64,000 nucleotides of DNA from Siphonobacter sp. BAB-5405 (GTDB lineage Bacteria > Bacteroidota > Bacteroidia > Cytophagales > Spirosomataceae): the NCBI RefSeq assembly GCF_002872335.1, contig NZ_NJAG01000005.1:186001-250000 (forward strand), in the 5' to 3' direction. Under the pieces are notes generated by a model. The model had not been told where the DNA came from. It searched no databases and saw only the letters and a program-made list of their open reading frames with translations. Made by a program: the position numbers and the translations under genes. Shown here in pieces: positions 9,204-17,794 of the stretch. Position 1 is the first letter of the stretch; each line of letters opens with the position of its first letter.

Positions 9204-10580
9204 ATGAAAATCAGATCCAAACTATCATTAACCTTCCTGTTGATTGTAGCGGCCAATCTGATTTTGTTTTCGTCGGTCGTGTACTTCACTTCGGAGTACT
9301 TCCGGCAAAAGGATTTTTACCTACGCCTCAGCGACAAGGCCAAAACGACGGCACGTCTGCTCATTGAAGAGGAAAAAATCGACGCCCAGCTGTTAAAGCT
9401 TTTTGAGCGAAATAATTTGACCTCTTTGCCTGAAGAACAGATCATTGTCTATAATTCCAAAAATCAGATTGTTTACGAAAGTGACAACCGGCCCGACCGT
9501 CTGGCCGACCAGCTTCATTTGCTGGAGCGGGTGCGGCAAAAGGGCGAGGTGTTCGTTCGATACGGGCAGCGGGAAATTGTTGGGTTAACGTATCGCTACG
9601 ACAGCAAGGAATTCATCATCATTGCCTCGGCTTACGATGAATACGGGCTTACGGAGATGAGGCACTTGCGGACTATTCTGGGTTTCGGACTCGTATTCGG
9701 CCTGACGCTGGTGGGAATTTCGGGCTGGTTTTTTGCCGGGCGTACCCTACAGCCCATCTCCGAAGTCGTACGGCAGGTGGAACAGATTACGGCGTTCAAC
9801 CTGAATCAGCGACTGGTAGCGGGTAAAGAGGAAGATGAAATTGCCCAGCTGGCTCAGACGTTCAATTCCATGCTGGATCGCGTGCAAAAGGCCTTTGAAG
9901 TACAGCGGGATTTCGTAGCCAACGCCTCGCACGAATTACGTACGCCGCTCACCATCATTACGGGCCAGATTGAAGTGACGCTGATCAAACCCCGTACCCC
10001 AGAAGAGCACGAGGCCAAATGGAAAACCGTACTCGAATCCATCCGGCGGTTGAACAATCTGGCCAATAACCTGCTGGAACTGGCCCAGGTCAATCAGGAT
10101 GTATCGACCATTACCTTTCAGGAAGTCGCTCTGGACGAAGTCATCTACGACGCGGCCAAACTGCTTACCACCAAGCACCCCTCGTATCAAATGATTTTTT
10201 CGTTTGAAGGCGATACGGCAACTTCACAACCTTCGTTACTGGTAAAGGGGAACAAGTCGCTGCTGACGACGGCATTTCTGAATTTGATGGAAAACGCTTG
10301 TAAATTTTCCCAAAACAAGCAGGTAGAAGTAACGCTGGGCGTGAATACGGAAGGAGCCACCGTCACCTTTACCGATCAGGGCGTAGGCATTAGTGCCGAG
10401 GATCTCAAACACATTTACGAACCCTTCTTCCGGGCCGAAAATGTTAAGAAAATTCATGGATACGGCATTGGGCTTCCCCTTACCCACCGAATCATGGAAT
10501 TGCACCACGGTCGCATCTTAGTTAGCTCCGAACTCAACCGGGGGACTTCTGTCGTGTTACAGCTACCCAAGCTTTTCTAA
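9204..10580 (+). CDS. membrane sensor histidine kinase
   Basis: This 458-residue inner-membrane kinase is the partner of the preceding regulator. It has a first membrane helix at about 9-29, a periplasmic sensor region of about 125 residues, a second helix at about 158-178, a HAMP linker (TLQPISEVVRQVEQI onwards), and a HisKA domain whose phospho-accepting His243 lies in ANASHELRTPL. The HATPase domain shows the N box (LMENACKFS), G1 (DQGVGI) and G2 (GYGIGLPLT). All key residues are present. Confidence 0.95.
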   Translation: MKIRSKLSLTFLLIVAANLILFSSVVYFTSEYFRQKDFYLRLSDKAKTTARLLIEEEKIDAQLLKLFERNNLTSLPEEQIIVYNSKNQIVYESDNRPDRLADQLHLLERVRQKGEVFVRYGQREIVGLTYRYDSKEFIIIASAYDEYGLTEMRHLRTILGFGLVFGLTLVGISGWFFAGRTLQPISEVVRQVEQITAFNLNQRLVAGKEEDEIAQLAQTFNSMLDRVQKAFEVQRDFVANASHELRTPLTIITGQIEVTLIKPRTPEEHEAKWKTVLESIRRLNNLANNLLELAQVNQDVSTITFQEVALDEVIYDAAKLLTTKHPSYQMIFSFEGDTATSQPSLLVKGNKSLLTTAFLNLMENACKFSQNKQVEVTLGVNTEGATVTFTDQGVGISAEDLKHIYEPFFRAENVKKIHGYGIGLPLTHRIMELHHGRILVSSELNRGTSVVLQLPKLF

Positions 10581-10636
10581 TCGTTTTCTAATCACCTCCT
10601 CATTACTCTCTAACAATCTTCTAATGGCCTCTTAAT

Positions 10637-10665
10637 TTTGAAAGAGACCGCATGCCCTAGCTTTG
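10637..10665 (+). promoter_or_regulatory. Bacteroidetes-type promoter of the SulP gene
   Basis: TTTG at 10637-10640 and TAGCTTTG at 10658-10665, with 17 bp between, match the sigma-ABfr consensus. Predicted transcription start is about 10672, giving a 5' leader of about 130 nt, and the box is separate from the upstream kinase operon. Confidence 0.65.
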
Positions 10666-10803
10666 TATCAGGCTAAAAAATCGCCTTCTCGTACGAGGAA
10701 TTACGATTTCCGGGATTGGATGATTTTAGCGTCTATCCAACCTACTAGCCTTCCCACTATCTCTTGACATAGGCCCAAACGCTAGTTCCAACCACGAACC
10801 GTT

Positions 10804-12384
10804 ATGAATACGAAGCTTCAATACGGGACTGACGTTTCCATAGCGGGTGACCTGCGAGGTGGCCTGGTTTCCTTTCTGGTGGCGGTTCCGCTGTGTCTGG
10901 GCATTGCTCTGGCGTCGGGTGTACCGCTCTTTTCTGGAATCATTGCCGGGATCGTGGGTGGACTGGTCGTTGGGTTACTCAGCAAATCTCAGTTAAGTAT
11001 ATCCGGACCTGAGGCGGGCTTGATTGTCGTAGTACTGGCGACCATGGAACGCCTGGAGGCTTTTCCAACGTTTCTGCTGGCTACGTTTATCGCCGGACTC
11101 ATTCAGGTGAGTTTAGGTTTTCTTCGGGCGGGGATTATTAGTAATTTCTTTCCCTCCTCCGTCATTAAGGGGATGCTGGCCGCGATTGGTATCATTCTGA
11201 TCATCAAACAGTTGCCGCATCTGGTGGGCTACGACGCCGATGCCGCTGAAGGCTTTTCGCTTTTTCAGCCCGATGGCTTTGACATCCTGACGCAGTTGAC
11301 GATTGCTTTCCAGCAGTTTAGCGGAACGGCCATTCTCATTTCGCTGCTTTCACTCAGCGTACTGATTCTTTGGGAACGGCCACTTTTTCGTCAACATGCA
11401 GTTTTAAAGAATATTCCGGCTGCCCTGGTTGTCGTTACGCTGGGCATTGGCATTAATATGCTGATTTCCTCCCTGAACCCCACGCTGGCTTTACAGGGAA
11501 ATCATCTGGTCCAATTACCCGTACCCAAAACCGTGGCGGGGTTCCTTGGGCTTTTTACGTTTCCTGATTTTACGTCCTGGGATAATCCGCAGGTCTATGC
11601 CTCGGCCCTGTCGATTGCGATGGTAGCCAGCCTGGAAGCTCTTTTGGCCATCGAAGCCATTGATGAGTTAGATCCACTCAAGCGAAAATCACCGACGAAT
11701 CGGGAATTGAAGGCTCAGGGTATCGGTAACGTGGTGAGTGGACTGATTGGAGGTATGCCGCTGACTTCGGTCATCGTCCGGAGTTCGGTTAGCCTGAATG
11801 CGGGAGCACGTACCAAACGGGCCGCTCTGATTCACGGATCTTTACTACTGGTTTGCGTCGTGACGCTGCCGTCGGTACTGAACCGGATTCCGTGGGCTTC
11901 GCTGGCTTCCATTTTACTGGTAACGGGCTATAAACTTTCCCGGGTCAGTATTTTCAGACAGCAGTATGCGGCGGGTATACTCAAGTTTTTGCCTTTCGTT
12001 ACGACGGTTGTAGCGATTTTACTAACGGATTTGTTAGTGGGCATCGGCATCGGTCTGGCCGTAGGATTATTCTTCGTTCTGCGGGAAACCTACGTGAAAG
12101 CCCACCAGACCCATGCCTATCATGTCAACGGGCAGGAACGTATTCGCATTCGCATGGGCGATTACGTATCCTTTCTTAATAAAGTCAGTGTTACGGAAAT
12201 TCTGGAAACCATTCCGGATGATAGCGTAGTAGAAATCGACTGTACGCGATCTTCTTATATCGACAGCGATGTGCTGAACATTTTAAACAGTTTTGAATCG
12301 AAAGCTCATTTACGAAATATTCAGATCACGTATCTGCAACCCATAGTCGAAAATAAATCACTTCATCATCAAATCGCTGTTTAA
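10804..12384 (+). CDS. SulP-family inorganic anion transporter
   Basis: This 526-residue inner-membrane protein has the SulP transporter core (about 10-420, 10-14 hydrophobic segments) and a C-terminal STAS domain (about 440-520, DDSVVEIDCTRSSYIDSDVLNIL). Family members carry sulfate, bicarbonate or other anions, often coupled to sodium or protons. The conserved SGPEAGLIVVV and GGMPLTSVIVRSSVS segments are present. Substrate cannot be assigned: no carbonic anhydrase or sulfate-assimilation gene is next to it. It has its own promoter and ends before a shared terminator. Confidence 0.9.
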   Translation: MNTKLQYGTDVSIAGDLRGGLVSFLVAVPLCLGIALASGVPLFSGIIAGIVGGLVVGLLSKSQLSISGPEAGLIVVVLATMERLEAFPTFLLATFIAGLIQVSLGFLRAGIISNFFPSSVIKGMLAAIGIILIIKQLPHLVGYDADAAEGFSLFQPDGFDILTQLTIAFQQFSGTAILISLLSLSVLILWERPLFRQHAVLKNIPAALVVVTLGIGINMLISSLNPTLALQGNHLVQLPVPKTVAGFLGLFTFPDFTSWDNPQVYASALSIAMVASLEALLAIEAIDELDPLKRKSPTNRELKAQGIGNVVSGLIGGMPLTSVIVRSSVSLNAGARTKRAALIHGSLLLVCVVTLPSVLNRIPWASLASILLVTGYKLSRVSIFRQQYAAGILKFLPFVTTVVAILLTDLLVGIGIGLAVGLFFVLRETYVKAHQTHAYHVNGQERIRIRMGDYVSFLNKVSVTEILETIPDDSVVEIDCTRSSYIDSDVLNILNSFESKAHLRNIQITYLQPIVENKSLHHQIAV

Positions 12385-12480
12385 GCAGTACTTTCTAAAG
12401 AATCGCAAGCCTTTGGAGTAACAAGAAAAGGAGTTAGTTTGATAAGGGCCCTTTCATCCGGGGCTTCTTTTTAGGAGTAG

Positions 12481-12516
12481 AAAGGTAAAGGCTCTGCTAG
12501 CCTTTACCTTTTTTGT
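12481..12516. terminator. bidirectional terminator between convergent genes
   Basis: A 13-bp stem (AAAGGTAAAGGCT at 12481-12493 with its complement at 12499-12511), a 5-nt loop and a following T run. It serves the SulP gene and, on the other strand, the T9SS protein ending at 12525. Confidence 0.8.
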
Positions 12517-12524
12517 TTTACAGC

Positions 12525-14615
12525 TTAGTTCGTCTTTATCAATTTGCCTTCCCGTACGTACGCTCCAGCTTGTACTTTCCAGAGTAACATACCTCCCGTA
12601 ACGCCTGACAAGTCCAGATCAAAGCGATGCTGATGCTGTACCTGCGTATCCTGCTGATGTAGTACAGGCTGTCCTGTCAGGGTGTACACCTGCAACTGGG
12701 CGGCGGCGGCCTGGGGTAAATTTATTTCAATAATGGCCCGACTGGCGGAAGGGTTGGGATATACCTTCACCGCGACTTCGGTCGTACCCGGCTCTACGGC
12801 CGTAGGTCCTTCAATCCAGACGTTTACGGGCGAAGAGGGGACGGAGCACCCTTCACTAATCACCACTACGACGTAATTGCCCGTTGCCTGCGAACCCCGA
12901 AGTACCAGGCGAGGCCGCGTCGCTCCTGCGATTTCCGCGTTGTCTTTCCGCCACTGATAGGCATAATTGGCTCCCGTAACGGCATTCAATACGACGCTAT
13001 CGGGAACCATGGTTGTAGTTTTCCCAGCCGGAACGATATTCGCAACGATGTTCTGCCCCCGCTCCACAATAGAAACTGCCGCCGATTCCTTCCGACAACC
13101 CAGGCTATCCCGAACCGTAACTGTGTAATTACCCGGAGCAGAGGCATTGAACTGCACACCGGAAGCATTGGGCACAACTGCTGTACCGAGTTTCCATTCG
13201 TAGGCGTACGGAGCCTGTCCACCCGCGGGGTTCGCCCGTAGTAAGGCTCCACCACCCCGGCAGTAGAACAAATCACCGGAAATTTGTACCGTAGGCGTTG
13301 GTTTGATGGTGATACTCCGGCTCAGCGAATCTTCGCAGCCGCGGGCATCTTCGACTTTAATCAGGTAGGTTCCTTCTTTCGTCAGGTTTACGCGATTGCC
13401 AAATACGAGACTTGATCCCTGCCGCCAGCTATAGGTTACAGCACCCAGGCTATCGGTGACCCGCCCCGTCCACTGTGTACTGCTTCGACCCTCGCAGAGG
13501 TAGTCAGCCCCCGTTACACTCAGTTTTAGCTTACAGGCAATATAGGTGATTCGGGCCGTATCGCGGGCCGTACAGCCATTTCGATCCGTTACCGTTAGCC
13601 AAACCTGTGCAGAGCCTTTAAAAGGCCCAATGCTCGGATTGGCCACGGTATAAACGGGTGTATTAGCGGACGTTTGCCAGGCGTAGGTATAGGGACCCGT
13701 ACCGCCTCTGGCTGTAATGATGCCTTTCGGCTCAAAGCGATCTTTGCCCGTCAGGGACGTGTCAGCTCCGGCATACGCAGTGGGAGAGTTGTACTTCTGA
13801 ATTGGAATGTTGTTGCCGGATACGGCCTGACAGCCATTCTTTGCCGTAGCCTGCAAGGTATACGTTCCAGCGTCCCTGGCTTCAAAGGTAGAGCCCGTCC
13901 CCACCACCGTTGTACCGCGTCTCCAGGCATAGGTATCCGGCGTAAAGTTCTCCGTCCGAAAAATCTGCATCTTTACCCCTTCCTGATCCGCCGAACACAG
14001 GTTGAGCTTACTCGTCGCCGTGGTGATATACAGGACGGGTTTGGTTTCCTGTACGGTTTTCGTGGTGGAAGCAGTACAGCCTTTCGCATCGGTTACCGTC
14101 ACGGTGTACGTACCGGTCTTGGTAATCGAAAGCTGAGGTGTTTTATCGGCGAGCACGGTCGATCCAAGTTTCCATTGATACGTATAGGGACTCGTGCTAC
14201 CGGAGGTCGTTACACTCAGGCTGCCTTTCTGTCCCTCGCAAAGGGCCGAATCGCCCGCAATGCTGGAAAGGTTGGGGGTAGGATTCAACGTGATGGTCAG
14301 TGTATCAGTAGCTCTACAGGAACCCTGGCTAAGCGTAACGCTGTAGATCCCCACGGTGGTTGCCGTATAGGTTCGGCTCGTACCAACAATTTGAGTACCC
14401 CTCCGCCACTGATACGTCAACGTCCCGGAAGACGCCGTACCACTGGGGTTCGCGGTCAGTACCACGCTCCCACTGGCACAAAGGCCCACGCTCGCGGGCG
14501 TTATTTCCACTTTTAAGGGGCAAACGGGATTTTGAAAGAATCCATTAGCCGGATTTCTGCCCCAACTCATCAGAGCCGAGGTCAGCAGGAAAAGACTAAG
14601 TACAAAATTTTTCAT
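12525..14615 (-). CDS. T9SS-exported Ig/PKD-like repeat surface protein
   Basis: The likely start is the ATG at 14615 (MKNFVLSLFLLTS), which opens a signal peptide; an ATG at 14636 would add seven residues. The mature protein is a string of about seven beta-sandwich repeats of 75-95 residues, each with a YTYQW/YAYEW-type tryptophan strand followed by G-x-Y-x-V-x-V-x-D-x-x-GC. These resemble the Ig/PKD-like repeats of Bacteroidetes adhesins. The last 80 residues, starting VKVYPNPSASRAIIEI and ending in a short basic tail, form a type A T9SS sorting domain. It is probably secreted or anchored on the cell surface; ligand unknown. It stands alone. Confidence 0.9.
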   Translation of the reverse strand: MKNFVLSLFLLTSALMSWGRNPANGFFQNPVCPLKVEITPASVGLCASGSVVLTANPSGTASSGTLTYQWRRGTQIVGTSRTYTATTVGIYSVTLSQGSCRATDTLTITLNPTPNLSSIAGDSALCEGQKGSLSVTTSGSTSPYTYQWKLGSTVLADKTPQLSITKTGTYTVTVTDAKGCTASTTKTVQETKPVLYITTATSKLNLCSADQEGVKMQIFRTENFTPDTYAWRRGTTVVGTGSTFEARDAGTYTLQATAKNGCQAVSGNNIPIQKYNSPTAYAGADTSLTGKDRFEPKGIITARGGTGPYTYAWQTSANTPVYTVANPSIGPFKGSAQVWLTVTDRNGCTARDTARITYIACKLKLSVTGADYLCEGRSSTQWTGRVTDSLGAVTYSWRQGSSLVFGNRVNLTKEGTYLIKVEDARGCEDSLSRSITIKPTPTVQISGDLFYCRGGGALLRANPAGGQAPYAYEWKLGTAVVPNASGVQFNASAPGNYTVTVRDSLGCRKESAAVSIVERGQNIVANIVPAGKTTTMVPDSVVLNAVTGANYAYQWRKDNAEIAGATRPRLVLRGSQATGNYVVVVISEGCSVPSSPVNVWIEGPTAVEPGTTEVAVKVYPNPSASRAIIEINLPQAAAAQLQVYTLTGQPVLHQQDTQVQHQHRFDLDLSGVTGGMLLWKVQAGAYVREGKLIKTN

Positions 14616-14657
14616 ATGGGTTGATGTTAGGTTCATGCGAAGTGGCGGTTCATACCT

Positions 14658-14706
14658 ACAAAAAAAACAAATTCCCCGGGGAAGTATTTGACTTCCCGGG
14701 GAATTT
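14658..14706 (-). terminator. terminator of the class V aminotransferase gene
   Basis: A GC-rich inverted repeat (AAATTCCCCGGGGAAGT at about 14669-14685 with ACTTCCCGGGGAATTT ending at 14706) is followed, on the minus strand, by an eight-T tract. Confidence 0.85.
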
Positions 14707-14724
14707 ACCCGTAAATCCTTGTGA

Positions 14725-16035
14725 TTACTTTCCGGCCTTTGCCAGTTTATCGGTATTTTCTTTGGACAGAATCGTCAGGGCACTGACTAATCGGTCGAGA
14801 TCCGAGGGTAAAATATAGACGTGCGGCGTTACCCGAACGCCCTTCACATTCTCTTTATCTATTGGCGTTGTATGGATTTTGAAGCGAGTCAGGAGTGCAC
14901 TTTCCAGCTGGCCGGGCGTCATCCCGTTCACACCAACGACGGCCAAGGCTCCGGAATAGCCCTTTTTCAGCGAGGTATACAACGTTATACCGGGCAAGTC
15001 TTTTACTTTTTCAGCCCAGTAGTTTTTCAGATAAAACAGACGCTCGTATTTCCGAACTGCCCCGATGGAATTATTGAACTGAATGGCCTGCCCGATGGCC
15101 TGTTCGATGAAAAAGGGTCGCGTACCCAGGTTTTCGAATTTGCGAATATTGTCTGACTGCGGCTGCTCGTTGGGTACCAGGGGGAATATCTTCGAAATTT
15201 TCTCTTTTTTCACCCAAAGCATGCCTGTACCAATCGGAGCACTTAGCCATTTGTGCAGACTCGTACCGTAATAATCGCAGCCCAGGTCGGGTACTTTGTA
15301 ATCCAGATGCACAAAACTGTGGGCTCCGTCTACGAGTACTTCAATCCCGCGTTTGTGAGCTTCGTCGGCAATTTTCCGAACCGGTAGTACCTGTCCCGAC
15401 CAGTTGATGACGTGCGTGAGGTGTACCACTTTGGTCTTCGGTGTCATTTGCTCGACAAACAGCTTCACCAGCTGATTCTCGTCTTCGCAGGGCATGGGCA
15501 GCTTTACGTAATTGAGCTTCAGACCATCGCGGAGTTCGCGTTGCCGCCAGGCACTCATCATATTCGGGTAATCGAAATTGGAGACGACTACTTCATCGCC
15601 CTTTTGCAGGGGTAAGCCCAGAATGACCGTATCCAGGGCTTCGGTAGCATTCCGGTTAATGGCGATTTCCTCCGGCGACGTACCCGCTACCTTGGCCAGC
15701 TGCTCCCGTAGCGGTTCACGGCCCTGATCCAGTACCCGCCACATGTAGTAGCTCGGGGCTTCGTTGGAATAGCGGAAATACCGTTCGACGGCTTCCTGAA
15801 CCAGCGTTGGACTGGGACTTACGCCACCGTTGTTGAGATTCAGTATCGTTGGCGAGACGGTGTACGCCCGCTGGATGAGAGCCCAGAAATCTTCATCAGC
15901 AGCCAGAGCCTGGGCTGAGTCTCCCGAGCGGTACCGTGCTACTTCCTGAAAGTACGATTCGCTGAGTGGTTTTAAACTGGGAAAGAGGGCAACGCTGGCC
16001 GACTGGCGAAAGAACGCACGGCGAGAAGGCATCAT
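14725..16035 (-). CDS. Tat-exported class V aminotransferase-fold protein (isopenicillin N epimerase-like)
   Basis: This 436-residue PLP enzyme begins MMPSRRAFFRQSASVALFP, a twin-arginine (SRRAFFR) signal, so it is predicted to be exported folded. The body follows the class V aminotransferase/cysteine desulfurase fold: INRNATEALD near the cofactor phosphate site, DGAHSF with the Asp that contacts the PLP ring, and HKW in SLHKWLSAPIG with the Schiff-base lysine. Related proteins include isopenicillin N epimerases and desulfurase-like enzymes. The reaction is unknown, and the beta-lactam role of the namesake should not be assumed. The start could be either adjacent ATG (16035 or 16032). Confidence 0.88.
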   Translation of the reverse strand: MMPSRRAFFRQSASVALFPSLKPLSESYFQEVARYRSGDSAQALAADEDFWALIQRAYTVSPTILNLNNGGVSPSPTLVQEAVERYFRYSNEAPSYYMWRVLDQGREPLREQLAKVAGTSPEEIAINRNATEALDTVILGLPLQKGDEVVVSNFDYPNMMSAWRQRELRDGLKLNYVKLPMPCEDENQLVKLFVEQMTPKTKVVHLTHVINWSGQVLPVRKIADEAHKRGIEVLVDGAHSFVHLDYKVPDLGCDYYGTSLHKWLSAPIGTGMLWVKKEKISKIFPLVPNEQPQSDNIRKFENLGTRPFFIEQAIGQAIQFNNSIGAVRKYERLFYLKNYWAEKVKDLPGITLYTSLKKGYSGALAVVGVNGMTPGQLESALLTRFKIHTTPIDKENVKGVRVTPHVYILPSDLDRLVSALTILSKENTDKLAKAGK

Positions 16036-16185
16036 AACAGTATGATTGCTAGTGGATAACAGGTTGCGGCCCGGATGGAAATTACTGTAAAATCGGTAAA
16101 ATCACTATCCCCCCGTGAAAACAGCTATTTTTACGCGTCAAAATACCCTTATCTTTCGACTGAAAGATCGTTTTGTATTGCTACC

Positions 16186-16800
16186 ATGAATCTGAGTCTG
16201 ACCTTACTGTTTATACTACTGGCCGTAGGTGCCAGTTTATACGCCTGGAATAACGAATCCATCCTGCGTCGCTGGGTAATGAATCCGTACGAAGTCAATC
16301 GCCGGAACGAGTACTGGCGGTTTATTACGTCGGGCTTTATTCACGCCGATATTGGTCACCTGGCCTTTAACATGATCTCGCTGTATTCTTTTGGCGGTCT
16401 GGTGGAAAGCATTTTCTCGCAGATTTCGCCGATGGGAAATCTGTTGTATGTAGCTCTGTACATGGGCGGTATTATTATTTCCGACCTGCCCACGTACTTC
16501 AAGCACCGGAATAATCCCAACTACAATTCCCTCGGGGCTTCGGGCGGGGTATCTTCCGTCATTTTCGCGGGGATTATGTTTGCTCCCACAACGTCGCTGT
16601 ATCTGTTTTTCATTCCCATCCCCATTCCGGGCTGGATTTTTGGTGGACTGTACCTGGCCTATTCCTACTGGGAGTCCCGGCGGGGAACGGGGTATATCAA
16701 TCACTCGGCCCACTTGTGGGGGGCTTTGTACGGTATTGCTTTTGCCATTGCGGCTTATCCGCCCGTTATTGGCATGTTCATTGAGCAAATCCGGGGATAA
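16186..16800 (+). CDS. rhomboid-family intramembrane serine protease
   Basis: The 204-residue membrane protease cleaves transmembrane substrates. I start it at the ATG at 16186 (MNLSLTLLFI, first membrane helix); the longer frame from 16075 covers the likely promoter. Catalytic Ser119 lies in NSLGASGG and catalytic His176 in INHSAHLWGALYG. The WRFITSGFIHADIGHLAFNM segment matches the family's L1 loop and second helix. About six membrane helices are predicted. Only 5 bp separate it from the LytTR gene, so the two are likely co-transcribed. A TATCTTTC box about 30 bp upstream of the ATG may be its promoter. Confidence 0.92.
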   Translation: MNLSLTLLFILLAVGASLYAWNNESILRRWVMNPYEVNRRNEYWRFITSGFIHADIGHLAFNMISLYSFGGLVESIFSQISPMGNLLYVALYMGGIIISDLPTYFKHRNNPNYNSLGASGGVSSVIFAGIMFAPTTSLYLFFIPIPIPGWIFGGLYLAYSYWESRRGTGYINHSAHLWGALYGIAFAIAAYPPVIGMFIEQIRG

Positions 16801-16805
16801 CTCGT

Positions 16806-17654
16806 ATGTTCTCGATTCTGGCTCAGCCCCATCCCCGCTTCGAGCGTGATGCCGCTACCTGGTGGCTATCTGTCGGAGCGGGTCTATTCGTGGGCCTGTT
16901 TATCATTATTTTTCAGCCCTTTGGAACCGCCCGGGTCGTCATGCCCGGAAAGTACCTGTTTCTTGCGGGTTTTGGAGTCATTACTTCGCTGGTACTGGTT
17001 ACCAATTACTTTGCCTTACCAGCTCTGTTTCCAGCGTGGTTTCGGGAAGAACGCTGGACGGTTGGTCGCAACATCGTCTTTGTACTGGGCCATTTTCTGG
17101 GCATTGCCGTACTTAATTACTTTTACACCACGAGCGTTTTTGGCATATCCCGACACCTGCCGGGTTTACTTTCCATGATTGGGTTTACGCTGATTATTGG
17201 TGTTTTTCCGACAACGGCCTTTACCATTACCACGTACGTCAAAAAGCTTAAGAAGTACAGTCAGCCTCCCCAGCCGGAACCCCTCTCCCCGCAGGAACTC
17301 GCTACCGAAACCCAACAGTATATTCAGTTTACGGCGGAAAACGGAAAAGATCAACTACGCCTGCCCGTGACCGAACTGCTGTACATTGAGTCCGCGGACA
17401 ATTACTCGGAAATTGTTTTCCAGGAAAATGGGCAGCTTCGCAAAGAACTGCTCCGGAGTAGTTTGAGTCGGCTGGAAACGCAAATCTCCTACGACTTCAT
17501 CGTCCGCTGTCACCGTTCCTACATTGTCAATCTGCACTGCGTAGTACGGGTGAGTGGGAACGCTCAGGGGTACAAACTCCATCTGCGGTCGCTGGAAACA
17601 CTTGTCCCCGTCGCCCGCAAATATTCCGAACTGGTAACCGAACGCTTTCACTGA
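16806..17654 (+). CDS. membrane-anchored LytTR-family transcriptional regulator
   Basis: The 282-residue protein has four hydrophobic segments (about 19-39, 49-70, 87-108, 118-140), a linker with Pro/Gln-rich sequence, then a LytTR DNA-binding domain (about 172-280; LYIESADNYSEIVF and DFIVRCHRSYIVNL are diagnostic). It lacks a receiver domain, so it probably senses a membrane signal directly. It sits 5 bp after the rhomboid gene. Directly downstream are three direct repeats (17657, 17697, 17775) around the promoter of the next gene, which are candidate binding sites for this regulator (inference). Confidence 0.9.
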   Translation: MFSILAQPHPRFERDAATWWLSVGAGLFVGLFIIIFQPFGTARVVMPGKYLFLAGFGVITSLVLVTNYFALPALFPAWFREERWTVGRNIVFVLGHFLGIAVLNYFYTTSVFGISRHLPGLLSMIGFTLIIGVFPTTAFTITTYVKKLKKYSQPPQPEPLSPQELATETQQYIQFTAENGKDQLRLPVTELLYIESADNYSEIVFQENGQLRKELLRSSLSRLETQISYDFIVRCHRSYIVNLHCVVRVSGNAQGYKLHLRSLETLVPVARKYSELVTERFH

Positions 17655-17656
17655 CC

Positions 17657-17671
17657 TTGTCAAACATCCCA
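17657..17671 (+). promoter_or_regulatory. candidate operator repeat 1
   Basis: TTGTCAAACATCCCA. It recurs 40 bp downstream with one change and lies 2 bp after the LytTR stop codon. Confidence 0.5.
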
Positions 17672-17696
17672 AACGGCTGCTGAATTGTCCCTGGCT

Positions 17697-17711
17697 TTGT
17701 CAAACGTCCCA
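17697..17711 (+). promoter_or_regulatory. candidate operator repeat 2
   Basis: TTGTCAAACGTCCCA, 14 of 15 bases identical to repeat 1. It is located 25 bp upstream of the -33 element of the next promoter. Confidence 0.5.
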
Positions 17712-17735
17712 GAATCCTGATAATCAACCCATTGA

Positions 17736-17767
17736 TTTGACATGTTTTCGTCGTAGCTCTACGTTTG
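17736..17767 (+). promoter_or_regulatory. Bacteroidetes-type promoter of the DUF2306-like gene
   Basis: TTTG at 17736-17739 and TACGTTTG at 17760-17767, 20 bp apart. Predicted start of transcription is about 17773, about 20 nt before the ATG at 17795. Confidence 0.65.
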
Positions 17768-17774
17768 TATGGTC

Positions 17775-17789
17775 TTGTCAACCATGCAA
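17775..17789 (+). promoter_or_regulatory. candidate operator repeat 3
   Basis: TTGTCAACCATGCAA matches repeat 1 at 12 of 15 positions. It lies 78 bp after repeat 2, at or just after the predicted transcription start, where a bound protein would block initiation. Confidence 0.4.
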
Positions 17790-17794
17790 TTCTT

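Noticed and set aside
13674-14516. Long open frame (280 codons) on the plus strand within the T9SS gene
   Set aside because: It is the complement of repetitive coding sequence with Arg/Gly-rich, non-protein-like content; the opposite strand has clear domains and signals.
12525-14615. Repeats in the T9SS protein as a DNA-level tandem array
   Set aside because: The repeats are similar in protein pattern only; DNA copies are diverged, so this is normal domain repetition.
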